Shown here: positions 40,486 through 48,769 of the stretch, piece after piece | How positions within the stretch are numbered: position 1 is the first letter of the stretch | Layout of the letters: the number at the start of each line of letters is the position of its first letter | NCBI GenBank assembly: GCA_028825445.1 | Contig: JAPKAD010000001.1 | Coordinates: forward strand, 1-64,000 | DNA: 64,000 nt | Source: Octadecabacter sp. | GTDB taxonomy: Bacteria > Pseudomonadota > Alphaproteobacteria > Rhodobacterales > Rhodobacteraceae | Direction of reading: 5' to 3' | Position numbers and translations under genes: made by a program | Notes under the pieces: model-generated | Seen by the model: the letters and a program-made list of their open reading frames with translations, nothing else | Told to the model about the DNA's origin: nothing | Database searches by the model: none

Positions 40486-41949
40486 TTGACACAAAGTGCA
40501 GCCATAATTGGCGGTGGGGTTATCGGTGCTGGCTGGGCCGCGCGGTTTTTGTTAAATGGTTGGGATGTCCGGGTCTTTGACACCAACCCAGATACTCAGC
40601 GCAAGATTGGCGAAGTTTTGGAAAACGCCCGCTTGGCGTTACCGGGTCTGTATGACATGCCGATGCCGAACGAAGGTGCGTTAACTTTCCACGATACTTT
40701 ATCAGACGCAGTAGATGGTGCCATTTGGGTGCAGGAAAGCGTACCCGAACGTCTTGAAATAAAGCACAGTGTTTACCGCGACATCCAAACTTATTGCTCT
40801 GCTGACGCTGTGATTGCGTCCTCGACTTCTGGCTTTAAGCCGTCGCAATTGAAAGATACTGCGATACGCCCGGAACAGATTGTTGTTTGCCACCCCTTCA
40901 ACCCCGTCTATCTATTGCCATTGATCGAAGTCGTTGGAGCGGACGCCAAGACGTTGTCACGGGTAAAAAGCATCCTGCAAGGCCTTGGTATGTTTCCTCT
41001 ATTAGTCAAAAAAGAGATCGACGCCCATATTGCGGATCGTTTCCTTGAGGCAGTGTGGCGTGAAGCTTTGTGGTTGATCAAAGATGGCATCGCCACGACG
41101 GAAGAGATCGACGATGCCATTCGCATGGGGTTTGGACTGCGCTGGGCGCAGATGGGCCTGTTTGAAACCTACCGCATCGCAGGTGGCGAGGCGGGTATGC
41201 GGCACTTTATTAAACAATTCGGCCCTTGTCTGGAATGGCCATGGACGAAACTTATGGACGTGCCCGAACTGACAGAGGAGTTGATTGACAAAATTGCGTC
41301 GCAGTCTGACGCACAGTCTGGTCACTACAGTATCCGCGAACTTGAACGCCACCGAGATGCTAATCTTGTAGGTATGATGCGGACGCTGAAGGCGCGTGAT
41401 TGGGGGGCTGGGGCAATCCTTAACACCCATGACAAAACTATGAATCAAACAGGTTCGATTCCCGAGACGTTGGATGAAGTGAGTGACTTAAGCCTGCCTA
41501 TTAAAACCGTTGATCGCGCAGTTCCGATCGATTGGACAGACTATAACGGTCACATGAATGAAGCGCGTTATTTGCAAGCTTTTGGTGATGCGACAGATCG
41601 CCTTATGTTTATTATTGGCTGCACGCCGGAATATGTCACAAAAGGTTGTAGTTATTTCACTGCTGAAACCCATATCCGTCATCTTGATGAAGTCAAAGCG
41701 GGTGCTCGGATCAGTATTGAGACGCAAGTTTTGCTCGGTGTAGGTAAGAAAATGCAGTTGTTCCACACAATGTACGAGGGCGATCGCTTGTTGGCGACGG
41801 GCGAACATATGATGATTCACGTTGATCTTGGGACCCGGCGTGCCAGTAATCCGACCAAAGAGGTGGCTGATCAATTGGGAAGACTCGTTTCTGAACACGC
41901 AAAATTGTTGCTACCAGAGGGTGCTGGGGCAGCTGTGGGCACACGATGA
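40486..41949 (+). CDS. fused L-carnitine dehydrogenase / betainyl-CoA thioesterase
   Basis: A 487-residue two-domain enzyme. Residues 1-310 are a 3-hydroxyacyl-CoA dehydrogenase-type NAD enzyme: Rossmann motif AAIIGGGVIGAGWAARFLL, then WVQESVPERLEIK, ASSTSGFKPSQL, VCHPFNPVYLLPLIEVVG, and FGLRWAQMGLFETYRIAGGE, as in carnitine 3-dehydrogenase. Residues from about 335 form a hotdog thioesterase (DWTDYNGHMNEARYLQAFGD; LLATGEHMMIHVDL). This fusion is known from Sinorhizobium meliloti carnitine catabolism. The start is probably TTG 40486, with GAAAGGG seven bases upstream; TTG 40471 is less likely. It overlaps the next gene by ATGA. Confidence 0.92.
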   Translation: MTQSAAIIGGGVIGAGWAARFLLNGWDVRVFDTNPDTQRKIGEVLENARLALPGLYDMPMPNEGALTFHDTLSDAVDGAIWVQESVPERLEIKHSVYRDIQTYCSADAVIASSTSGFKPSQLKDTAIRPEQIVVCHPFNPVYLLPLIEVVGADAKTLSRVKSILQGLGMFPLLVKKEIDAHIADRFLEAVWREALWLIKDGIATTEEIDDAIRMGFGLRWAQMGLFETYRIAGGEAGMRHFIKQFGPCLEWPWTKLMDVPELTEELIDKIASQSDAQSGHYSIRELERHRDANLVGMMRTLKARDWGAGAILNTHDKTMNQTGSIPETLDEVSDLSLPIKTVDRAVPIDWTDYNGHMNEARYLQAFGDATDRLMFIIGCTPEYVTKGCSYFTAETHIRHLDEVKAGARISIETQVLLGVGKKMQLFHTMYEGDRLLATGEHMMIHVDLGTRRASNPTKEVADQLGRLVSEHAKLLLPEGAGAAVGTR

Positions 41950-42701
41950 AGCGGGTTCTAATCACCGCAGGTGCATCGGGCATCGGTTTTGCAATGGGTC
42001 AAGCATTCGAGGCCTCAGGTTATGACGTTTGGGTCATTGATGTGAATGCCGTGGCACTTGAAAGTTGTCCTAAAACATGGACTACACGGGTAGTGGACGC
42101 TGCAAACGAGGCGCAGATGCGCGTATTTTTTGATGAGATCGCTAACGCGGGCGGAATAGCTGTCGTCTGCGCCAACGCTGGTATCGCCGGACCAACTGCA
42201 CAGATTGAGGATGTGGCGTGGGATGATTGGAAGAACTGCGTTGATATTACTCTTGGCGCTGCGTTCCTAACTGCAAAATTTGCGGCTCGTTTAATGAAGG
42301 CTGCGGGTGCTGGGACGATTGTCCTGACATCATCTACTGCGGGTGTTTTTGGATACCCTAACCGCGCGCCCTACTCGGCTGCAAAATGGGGTGTCATCGG
42401 TTTAATGAAAACTTTGGCAATGGAACTGGGACCGTTTGGCATCCGCGCCAACGCGATCTGCCCTGGTGCAGTGGAAGGGCCGCGCATGGAAAGCGTTTTA
42501 CAGCGCGAAGCTGCCGCCAAGGACATGACCCGCGATGCGGTCTATGATGGATATGCATCTGGCACGTCCATGCGCACATTTGTTAGCGCGCATGATGTTG
42601 CTAACATGGCCGTTTTTTTGGCATCAGTTGGGGCTGCGCGGGTATCGGGTCAAGTAATTTCTGTGGATGGGCATACGGAAAACCCAGACCCGAAGGCGTG
42701 A
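41946..42701 (+). CDS. SDR family oxidoreductase of the carnitine cluster
   Basis: A 251-residue short-chain dehydrogenase. The cofactor motif is ITAGASGIGFAMGQAF (TGxxxGxG type, near residue 7), the NAG motif is VCANAGIAGP, and the catalytic Ser-Tyr-Lys is in LTSSTAGVFGYPNRAPYSAAKWG. The acidic residue at the end of beta-2 (VIDVN) suggests NAD preference. It overlaps the carnitine dehydrogenase stop by ATGA, so the two are translationally coupled. The substrate is unknown; a role in carnitine or related hydroxy acid oxidation is inferred from position. Confidence 0.88.
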   Translation: MKRVLITAGASGIGFAMGQAFEASGYDVWVIDVNAVALESCPKTWTTRVVDAANEAQMRVFFDEIANAGGIAVVCANAGIAGPTAQIEDVAWDDWKNCVDITLGAAFLTAKFAARLMKAAGAGTIVLTSSTAGVFGYPNRAPYSAAKWGVIGLMKTLAMELGPFGIRANAICPGAVEGPRMESVLQREAAAKDMTRDAVYDGYASGTSMRTFVSAHDVANMAVFLASVGAARVSGQVISVDGHTENPDPKA

Positions 42702-42704
42702 ATT

Positions 42705-42723
42705 GGATTGGTCGTGCCAATCC
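42705..42723 (+). terminator. hairpin after the SDR gene
   Basis: GGATTGG (42705-42711) and CCAATCC (42717-42723) form a perfect 7-bp stem with a TCGTG loop, starting 4 bp after the stop of the carnitine operon. No U-run follows, so termination may need Rho. Confidence 0.4.
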
Positions 42724-42805
42724 TATCAAGGGATGTTTGTTCTGCGCTCTTGCTTCAAGAACAGCAAGTTATGTTTTTGATCCTTTAGTCTCCCCCAATA
42801 TACTT

Positions 42806-43655
42806 TTAAAGGAAAGACAGCTTAAAGGTATTTTCCTTTATGGTTTGAAAATAATTTGGTAAATTGTGCGGCATGATGGATGCTTCACGCACCAACGTGC
42901 CAACATGGTAGGCCTTCAAGTATACCCGTTCTGAATCGCAAAACGCCAGATAATTTTGCCCAAGATACATCACTGCCAGCAATGGTCTGATCACAGTGAT
43001 GGGCGTGGAGAACAGACGTCGTGCGTTAAAGGCATGCAAGCGCAGCGTTGGGTAAAGATCTGTTTGCAAGGTTGCAAAGTGGTCCAGCTGCGCTGTCTGA
43101 AATTCGAATGGGACGACTGCGTAACAATCTTTTCCCAGAGCAAAACAGGTTAGTTCATAAATTAATAGTGTAATCTCGTAATCTAATTTCGCTACATGCA
43201 TCTAGCGCAAAGGATCTTCGGAGGCACCAATGGCTTATTCGGTCGAGCGATCCAATTGCAGCCCGAACTACCACCGCAATGGGCTGCCCCTTTCACTGTA
43301 TCAGGCAGGCTGGCAAGGACATGACGGATTTTGTACCCCTCCGCTTCTTGATGCCATGCAAGGATTTGCTCATCCACTAGTTTGCGGCGCGCTTTGGTGA
43401 CTTCAAACCATACGGCTATCAAATCAGCTACCATTTCGGGCCGCGCCGTTAGTCCAATCAACTGATCGGCAGATATACCAAGCGTATACGCATCCAGCTA
43501 TGATCTGTGCGTTGAGCAGTCGCGCACCGTTCCCCGCCAACAGTTGTGATACTGTTGATCAATCAATGCTAATTGCATTGGAGAGGCCAAATTGCGTGGG
43601 GTTCTAATTCGTCATTGCCTCATGCAGACGAGTTCTGAAAAGCTGTGCGCGCGCG
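42806..43655 (-). pseudogene. broken XRE-family helix-turn-helix regulator
   Basis: The minus strand encodes most of a roughly 260-residue HTH regulator of a type common in Rhodobacteraceae, but broken. The HTH region reads RAQLFRTRLHEAMTN, stop, NPTQFGLSNAISID, stop, STVSQLLAGNGARLLNAQ, so two nonsense codons lie in the DNA-binding domain. A frameshift leads to ISADQLIGLTARPEMVADLI and LVDEQILAWHQEAEGYKIRH (43192-43461). A further break precedes LIYELTCFALGKDCYAVVPF and PTLRLHAFNARRLFSTPITV (42806-43201). It lies just downstream of the carnitine genes on the opposite strand and may once have controlled them; that is speculation. Confidence 0.8.
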
Positions 43656-43964
43656 TTTGTAATTAATTTACAACATAAGTTAATTGATATCGTAATATAA
43701 TTACTTTGGTAACCTTATCCAGAATTTGGTATGAAAGACGTTGCGTTTAAATCAGAGAAAACAAGCTATGGAACATTCATGGACATACGCAAACGAACAC
43801 TTGTCAAAGCCATTATTTGAAGTTTTATTGGGCTAATGACCATAATGATGGTTGGCTTCATAGCAATGGGATATTTTACCCTAAATTGTTGTATTTAAGT
43901 CTTTTAAATATTTATTATCCTAACAACATATCTACTTTATGGACAGTTTTTAGATCGTGTGAAT
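43656..43964. other. gap between regulator and desaturase relics
   Basis: About 310 bp of AT-rich DNA with no recognisable gene. It lies upstream of the desaturase relic and may include its lost N-terminal codons. Confidence 0.4.
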
Positions 43965-44810
43965 GGGGGCCACGAAGTCTGATCGGGCATCGACATTGGC
44001 GCTTATCGACATTGGCGCTTAGTGGTGTGATGGATTGGCTGACCGTTCCCTTAGTTCTGTTCTGTTATTCTGGAGCTTGTTTAAAGCTTTGTATTTTGCT
44101 GACATGAGTTGCGACCATTTTGTTGGGGCTGATCATTGCACTGCAGGCCTCGCTCACGCATGAGGTGGCGCACGGAGAACCCTTTGCCAATCAAACGCTG
44201 GATGCTGCGCTGGTGTTTCTGGTCCCTATATTAATCGTACTATAGGTACGTTTTCGTACCACACATCTTGCCCACCACCATGATGAACATTTGATAGACT
44301 CCTAAGATAATCCCGAAAGTAACTGTATTGACGCTGCTGTCTGGAGTGGTTTGGTGCCTCTGGTGTGTGCTGCTGCAGTTTAATAACTGCCTTTTGGGGC
44401 GACCTGTGATAGGGTCGATGCTGTTGCAATTCATGTGGATTATTAGTGACCTTTGAGACTGTCGCGTGGCTGAGCGTAATGTGATCAGCAGATGGATTAT
44501 CATGTTCTCGCCATGGATGTGGTTACAGCAGTTATTTGGGCGGCGACCTTGACATTTTTGGCCTTAGATATTTGTGCTTATATCAGCCTTGCAATTCTGT
44601 GTTTCTAAACGTTTCTTGAATACCGTGCCCATGATCCTTGCCATGGTAGAATTGTTATTACAGAATATTTTGGGCAATTAGTATTATGTTTCTAAACAAC
44701 AACACGTGTTCTTTATCACATATATTTTAATGGGGTGTGATATGATTTTCCAGAGCTATATAATTATGATAGAGGACATCTTCGGGGCCGCGATGATAGT
44801 TATGTCTTAA
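43965..44810 (+). pseudogene. broken fatty acid desaturase
   Basis: The plus strand shows a membrane fatty acid desaturase in pieces. The histidine boxes are still readable as LIIALQASLTHEVAHGEPFANQTL (box 1, near 44130) and TTHLAHHHDEHLID (box 2, near 44265). DNPESN and AVWSGLVPLV follow, then TFLEYRAHD, GRIVITEYFG and a damaged third box region near 44700. The end reads YDFPELYNYDRED. Stops and frameshifts occur throughout. One frameshift is explained by a perfect 16-bp tandem duplication at 43989-44020. Confidence 0.8.
43989..44020. repeat. 16-bp perfect tandem duplication
   Basis: ATCGACATTGGCGCTT occurs at 43989-44004 and again at 44005-44020 with no gap. Sixteen is not a multiple of three, so the duplication shifts the frame of the desaturase relic in which it lies. 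The copies are identical, which suggests a recent event. Confidence 0.95.
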
Positions 44811-44909
44811 CTTTCTAAGAAGATATTTTTTACCATAATTTCTGGTGCGCTAAGGATCCTTTGCTCAACCCCCTCTGGTGCAAAGATAATTGAAGGTGCA
44901 TGACAAGTT

Positions 44910-45815
44910 ATGGAGCTTTGGATACCAATAACTATCCTTGCCGCGGTCGCACAAACTGTGCGCTTTGGCCTGCAAAAGCAGCTAAAATCAACTCGGTTGA
45001 GTACGGGAGGTGCCACATTCGCGCGTTTCATCTATTCATCGCCCCTCGTGATCCTTGGTGTGTTAATTTATGCTAAGATTACTTCGCAAACGCTACCCAA
45101 TATCCCGCCCGTGTTTTGGGCTTATGCACTTGTCGGTGGTACGACCCAAATCCTTGCAACTATGTGCGTTGTGGCACTTTTTGCGCATCGTAATTTTGCA
45201 GTTGGCATAACTTTTAAAAAGACTGAAGTCATAATGTCCGTAATAGTCGGATTCGTTGTTCTGGGTGAGGGTGTGTCGTGGTTTGGCTTTGGTGCTATCG
45301 TGATTGGCTTGATGGGCGTGCTGCTACTGTCTGATCCGCCTGCATCGTTAGAGGTTCAGTGGCGCAAACGGGTCATGAACCGTGCGGCAGGAATTGGGCT
45401 TATATCGGGGCTATTGTTTGCTTGTTCTGGCGTTGGGTATCGCGGGGCTTCACTATCGTTAAACTCTGGCGATGTATTCTTACGCGCCACGCTAACATTG
45501 GCCTGTGTTACGACGGCGCAAACCATCGCTATGGCGATATGGCTGCGTGTGTTTCAGCATGGGGAGATCACCCGTGTGTTGTTGACGTGGCGCATATCGG
45601 GGCTTGTGGGGGTAACCAGTATGATCGGGTCAACATGCTGGTTCCTCGCCTTTACACTACAGACGGTGGCCTATGTTACCGCGTTGGGGCAGGTAGAGGT
45701 ATTATTTTCATTAGCCCTTTCAATTCTCTTTTTTCGAGAGAAAAACAGTATTCGTGAGCTTCAGGGTGGCGGCCTTTTAATGGCGTCGATTTTAGCGTTA
45801 ATCTTAGTGATTTAA
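44910..45815 (+). CDS. EamA-type membrane transporter
   Basis: A 301-residue drug/metabolite-type (EamA) carrier with about ten predicted membrane helices in two repeats. The first repeat has FARFIYSSPLVILGVLIYA and GITFKKTEVIMSVIVGFVVL; the second has TLQTVAYVTALGQVEVLFSLALS near the end, with the typical charged residues in helices 4 and 9. Substrate unknown. Its stop codon overlaps the stop of the convergent NUDIX gene by 4 bp. Confidence 0.88.
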   Translation: MELWIPITILAAVAQTVRFGLQKQLKSTRLSTGGATFARFIYSSPLVILGVLIYAKITSQTLPNIPPVFWAYALVGGTTQILATMCVVALFAHRNFAVGITFKKTEVIMSVIVGFVVLGEGVSWFGFGAIVIGLMGVLLLSDPPASLEVQWRKRVMNRAAGIGLISGLLFACSGVGYRGASLSLNSGDVFLRATLTLACVTTAQTIAMAIWLRVFQHGEITRVLLTWRISGLVGVTSMIGSTCWFLAFTLQTVAYVTALGQVEVLFSLALSILFFREKNSIRELQGGGLLMASILALILVI

Positions 45816-46534
45816 CCGCCCAACTGACTAGGACTACCAAGTCGCGTCACCAAATGTGCCTCGTCATCATTACGAAAAAACGGTACGGTATGTGGCGACC
45901 CTTTATGGTGTAAGCCTGATGTGATTTCTGCCAGAACAATCTCGGTTATGAATGGCAAGTCGAGTGTGCGGGCGTCAGTCAAAGGGACCCAGTGAAGGTG
46001 CCCTAACTCATCTTCAGCATTTGTGAAGTCATCAGGATCTGTGACTAGATTCTCCACCTCAACCATAAAAAATCGCGCATCAAATCTACGTGTACGGCCA
46101 TTTGGTGTTACTGCACGAAATACAAACTGAAGCGCGGACGCGTCGGGCCGATGTCCACTGCGCGCGAAACCGCGCCAGCCATGTGGCGCATCTGTCCAAG
46201 GTGCGGGTGTTCCGAGAATTTGGCCAGTCTCTTCCCATAATTCACGGATTGCAGCTGCTGCCAGTGTGGCAGACGTTCGCGCGCTGTGCTTGGCTAATAG
46301 TGCTGCATCAACATCTGGCAGTGAACGACCCAATGAAACTTTGCCATCACCTGGATCAACTGCGCCACCTGGAAAGACATATTTGTTAGGCATGAATGCG
46401 GCGTTTGCACCACGCTGCCCCATTAATACGCGAGGGCTCGTCTCACGATCACGTAATACAATTACAGTTGATGCATCGCGTATTTCTGATTTGTCTAAAA
46501 TATGACCAAACCTTGCTGCACTAGTTTGCGTCAG
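45812..46534 (-). CDS. NUDIX hydrolase
   Basis: About 240 residues with a NUDIX box split by a family-typical insertion: VFPGGAVDPGDG near residue 48, then AAAIRELWEETGQILG (REx2EE) near residue 90. It hydrolyses a nucleoside diphosphate or related compound; relatives include CoA and ADP-ribose pyrophosphatases. The start is unclear. CTG 46534 overlaps the DUF983 stop (the usual ATGA overlap would be CTGA here) and has GGGGA six bases upstream. ATG 46570 is the nearest ATG but would overlap DUF983 by 40 bp. Convergent with the EamA gene. Confidence 0.88.
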   Translation of the reverse strand: MTQTSAARFGHILDKSEIRDASTVIVLRDRETSPRVLMGQRGANAAFMPNKYVFPGGAVDPGDGKVSLGRSLPDVDAALLAKHSARTSATLAAAAIRELWEETGQILGTPAPWTDAPHGWRGFARSGHRPDASALQFVFRAVTPNGRTRRFDARFFMVEVENLVTDPDDFTNAEDELGHLHWVPLTDARTLDLPFITEIVLAEITSGLHHKGSPHTVPFFRNDDEAHLVTRLGSPSQLGG

Positions 46535-46923
46535 GATGTATCCCCAAATCCGTGCATACGCCTCGACCATTGAATGGCAACTATCATACCCTTTAATCTG
46601 GGCAAAAGATAAAGTGAAAGCGCAACGCTGAAAATTGTCAACACTGTGGCAAACACCATTGGGTCGGGGCGAAATTGCGACCAACCAAAATGCATCAAAA
46701 CTCCTAGAAGATGCGCCACAAGCAGAATAGTTAGATAGGCAGGGCCGTCATCGGCGCGGTGATGATGTAAATCTTCGTCACAAACGGGGCAGCGGTCTAC
46801 AACTTTGAGGTAGCTGACAAACATCATGCCTTCGGCACAATTCGGGCAACGACGACGCAAACCACGCAATATAGCAGGCTTGGTTGGACGTTCGTTTTTT
46901 GGGATTGCACTTTGATCTGGCAT
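46531..46923 (-). CDS. DUF983 family membrane protein
   Basis: A 130-residue protein with the DUF983 layout. A zinc-ribbon-like part has two CxxC pairs (RRCPNCAEG near residue 23 and DRCPVCDED near 43). Two membrane helices follow (YLTILLVAHLLGVLMHFGW and VFATVLTIFSVALSLYLL). Function unknown. It precedes the NUDIX gene on the same strand with overlapping ends, a pairing common in this family. Confidence 0.9.
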   Translation of the reverse strand: MPDQSAIPKNERPTKPAILRGLRRRCPNCAEGMMFVSYLKVVDRCPVCDEDLHHHRADDGPAYLTILLVAHLLGVLMHFGWSQFRPDPMVFATVLTIFSVALSLYLLPRLKGMIVAIQWSRRMHGFGDTS

Positions 46924-47125
46924 ATTTTCCTCGAGCAGTTATCTTTGTTGTGCCTCTCCATAGGCCCAATTAATAGGGGTAATAGTGTCGCGCCCATCCT
47001 TTGAGAATATAAGTAACTGCACAAGCCTCAGCTAAATAATTTGCCGATCTGTGATGGAAACCTGGGCATTTTACGCTTTATCTGCATCTAAATTGTATAA
47101 GGTCGTCACAATAGGAGCCAAAAAA

Positions 47126-47359
47126 ATGAAAAAATGAAAATGACTAGAGACAATAATTGCAGCAGGCATGACATTGGCTGCCATGGCCGAGGCTCATGAA
47201 TGCTATCCACCTATTATGGAGTTGCCTGCGTTTGAAGAACTTGACGTCAGTTCTGATGGCGCTGTGACCAGTGCTGAAATCCAGGCCCATGCAGCTGCGC
47301 GGCTGCAAAATATAATCGCCAAAGGGCATATTCAGAACGTCATCTGCGCCAGTCCTTAG
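47126..47359 (+). pseudogene. truncated EF-hand protein gene with early stops
   Basis: An AGGAG and ATG at 47126 open a frame reading MKK, stop, K, stop, LETIIAAGMTLAAMAEAH. That is a signal peptide interrupted by two TGA codons at codons 4 and 6. The mature part has one EF-hand-like loop (FEELDVSSDGAVTSAEI), followed by a helix, and then ends at 47359, where relatives usually have further EF-hands. Translation from ATG 47168 is possible but would lack most of the signal peptide. Confidence 0.65.
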
Positions 47360-47733
47360 TACGATAACGCGGTTGTGTTAGTTCTTTAACTCACCTGTCA
47401 CAATAATAGAAAATTAGGCTGGTGTCCGTGTCAAATTTCAGAGTTTTGCAAAAGTAGTGTATTTGATCAACGTGTTTGCTGTTATTGAGAAGAATTTAAC
47501 TGGGCATAAATTGGTTATTTCGTTATTCTCATTTTCCAGATTTGCGCAGGGCCTGACAAGGTATTGTGGCGTTAGAACTTTAACATTCAGTAGGGTGAGA
47601 TTAGTGGCTAGTACATGGACCATAATAATATCGCCAAACATCTTGTTTCATTTTAAGCGTTAATCCACACTCATCGAATTAATTTTAGCCTTTAAATGGC
47701 TGAGAAAACTTTCATTACTGGTAACATCTTAAA
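47360..47733. other. gene-free gap before the DUF3572 gene
   Basis: About 370 bp, AT-rich, no recognisable gene. It may include the lost second half of the EF-hand gene and the promoter for DUF3572-HAD. Confidence 0.45.
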
Positions 47734-48012
47734 ATGACGCCCGAACGCGCTGAACATATCGCCATTTCTGCACTCACATGGCTTGTATCAAAGGAAGATC
47801 TTTTATCTTTATTTCTTGGGTCTTCTGGAGCCAATGCCGAGGACATAGTGGCGCAAGCGGAAAACCCTGCTTTCCTCGGATCTGTGCTGGATTTTGTGAC
47901 CATGGATGATGCTTGGATTATCGAATTTTGTGATGCAAATGTTGTAAAATATGAAGAACCGCTGATGGCGCGTTATTCATTACCTGGCGCAGAAGTAGTG
48001 CATTGGACATGA
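47734..48012 (+). CDS. DUF3572 family protein
   Basis: A 92-residue soluble protein of the alphaproteobacterial DUF3572 family, function unknown. Characteristic blocks are AEHIAISALTWLVSKEDLLS (residues 6-25), LFLGSSGANAEDI and LDFVTMDDAWIIEFCD (near 51). Its stop overlaps the start of the HAD gene (ATGA), so the two are co-translated. Confidence 0.9.
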   Translation: MTPERAEHIAISALTWLVSKEDLLSLFLGSSGANAEDIVAQAENPAFLGSVLDFVTMDDAWIIEFCDANVVKYEEPLMARYSLPGAEVVHWT

Positions 48013-48707
48013 TCTCAAAACCCATCAAAGGTGTCATTTTCGACAAAGATGGCACGCTGTTTGATTTTAACGCCACGTGGGGCGCGTGGGCGCGAAACGT
48101 GATTGAAGCTGAAACTTCCAGTGATCCAAAACAACTTGCGCCGCTTGCTAAGGCCCTTGGCTATGACCTTGCAGCGGAGCAATTTTTGCCAGAAAGTCTG
48201 GTGATTGCCAGTACTGTCGATGAAATTGCGCAGACGTTTTTGCCATTCGTCACGGAAGCTGATCCTAGCGCTTTGATTGAACGTTTTAACGCGGCTGCGG
48301 CGCTTGCGCCGCAAATTGAAGCGGTACCCCTTTTGGAATTCATCACAGCGCTTAAATCCCTTGGACTAAAGTTGGGTGTTGCCACAAACGACGCAGAATG
48401 CCCTGCTCGTGCGCATCTCGCAAGAGCCGGCATTGAGACGCTATTTGATTTTATTGTAGGGTATAATTCTGGCTTTGGTGGTAAACCTGCGCCGGGGCAA
48501 TTATTAGGCTTTTGTGATGTTACTGGGCTGACCCCGTCCGAGTGTGTCATGGTTGGTGACAGCATCCATGATATTCATGCAGGACGGGCTGCAGGCATGG
48601 CCACTGTCGCGGTTTTGACAGGTGTTGCAGGGCGCGCTGCCCTCGCGCCTCACGCAGATGCGGTGCTAAATTCGATCGCTGAGCTTCCCGACTGGTTGAG
48701 TCTGTAA
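48009..48707 (+). CDS. HAD family phosphatase (phosphoglycolate phosphatase-like)
   Basis: A 232-residue HAD hydrolase. Motif I is IFDKDGTLFDF (catalytic Asp near residue 11), motif II is LGVATNDAE, motif III is the Lys of FGGKPAPGQ, and motif IV is CVMVGDSIHDIHAGRAAGM. The helical cap between motifs I and II is of the phosphoglycolate phosphatase type. ATG 48009 in ATGA overlap with DUF3572 is the natural start; a TTG at 48003 is in frame. Confidence 0.92.
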   Translation: MISKPIKGVIFDKDGTLFDFNATWGAWARNVIEAETSSDPKQLAPLAKALGYDLAAEQFLPESLVIASTVDEIAQTFLPFVTEADPSALIERFNAAAALAPQIEAVPLLEFITALKSLGLKLGVATNDAECPARAHLARAGIETLFDFIVGYNSGFGGKPAPGQLLGFCDVTGLTPSECVMVGDSIHDIHAGRAAGMATVAVLTGVAGRAALAPHADAVLNSIAELPDWLSL

Positions 48708-48769
48708 GCGGCGTTACAAGTTTTTTACGACATTTTTTATCATTAAAAGCAGGTCGCATCGGAGCGCGC

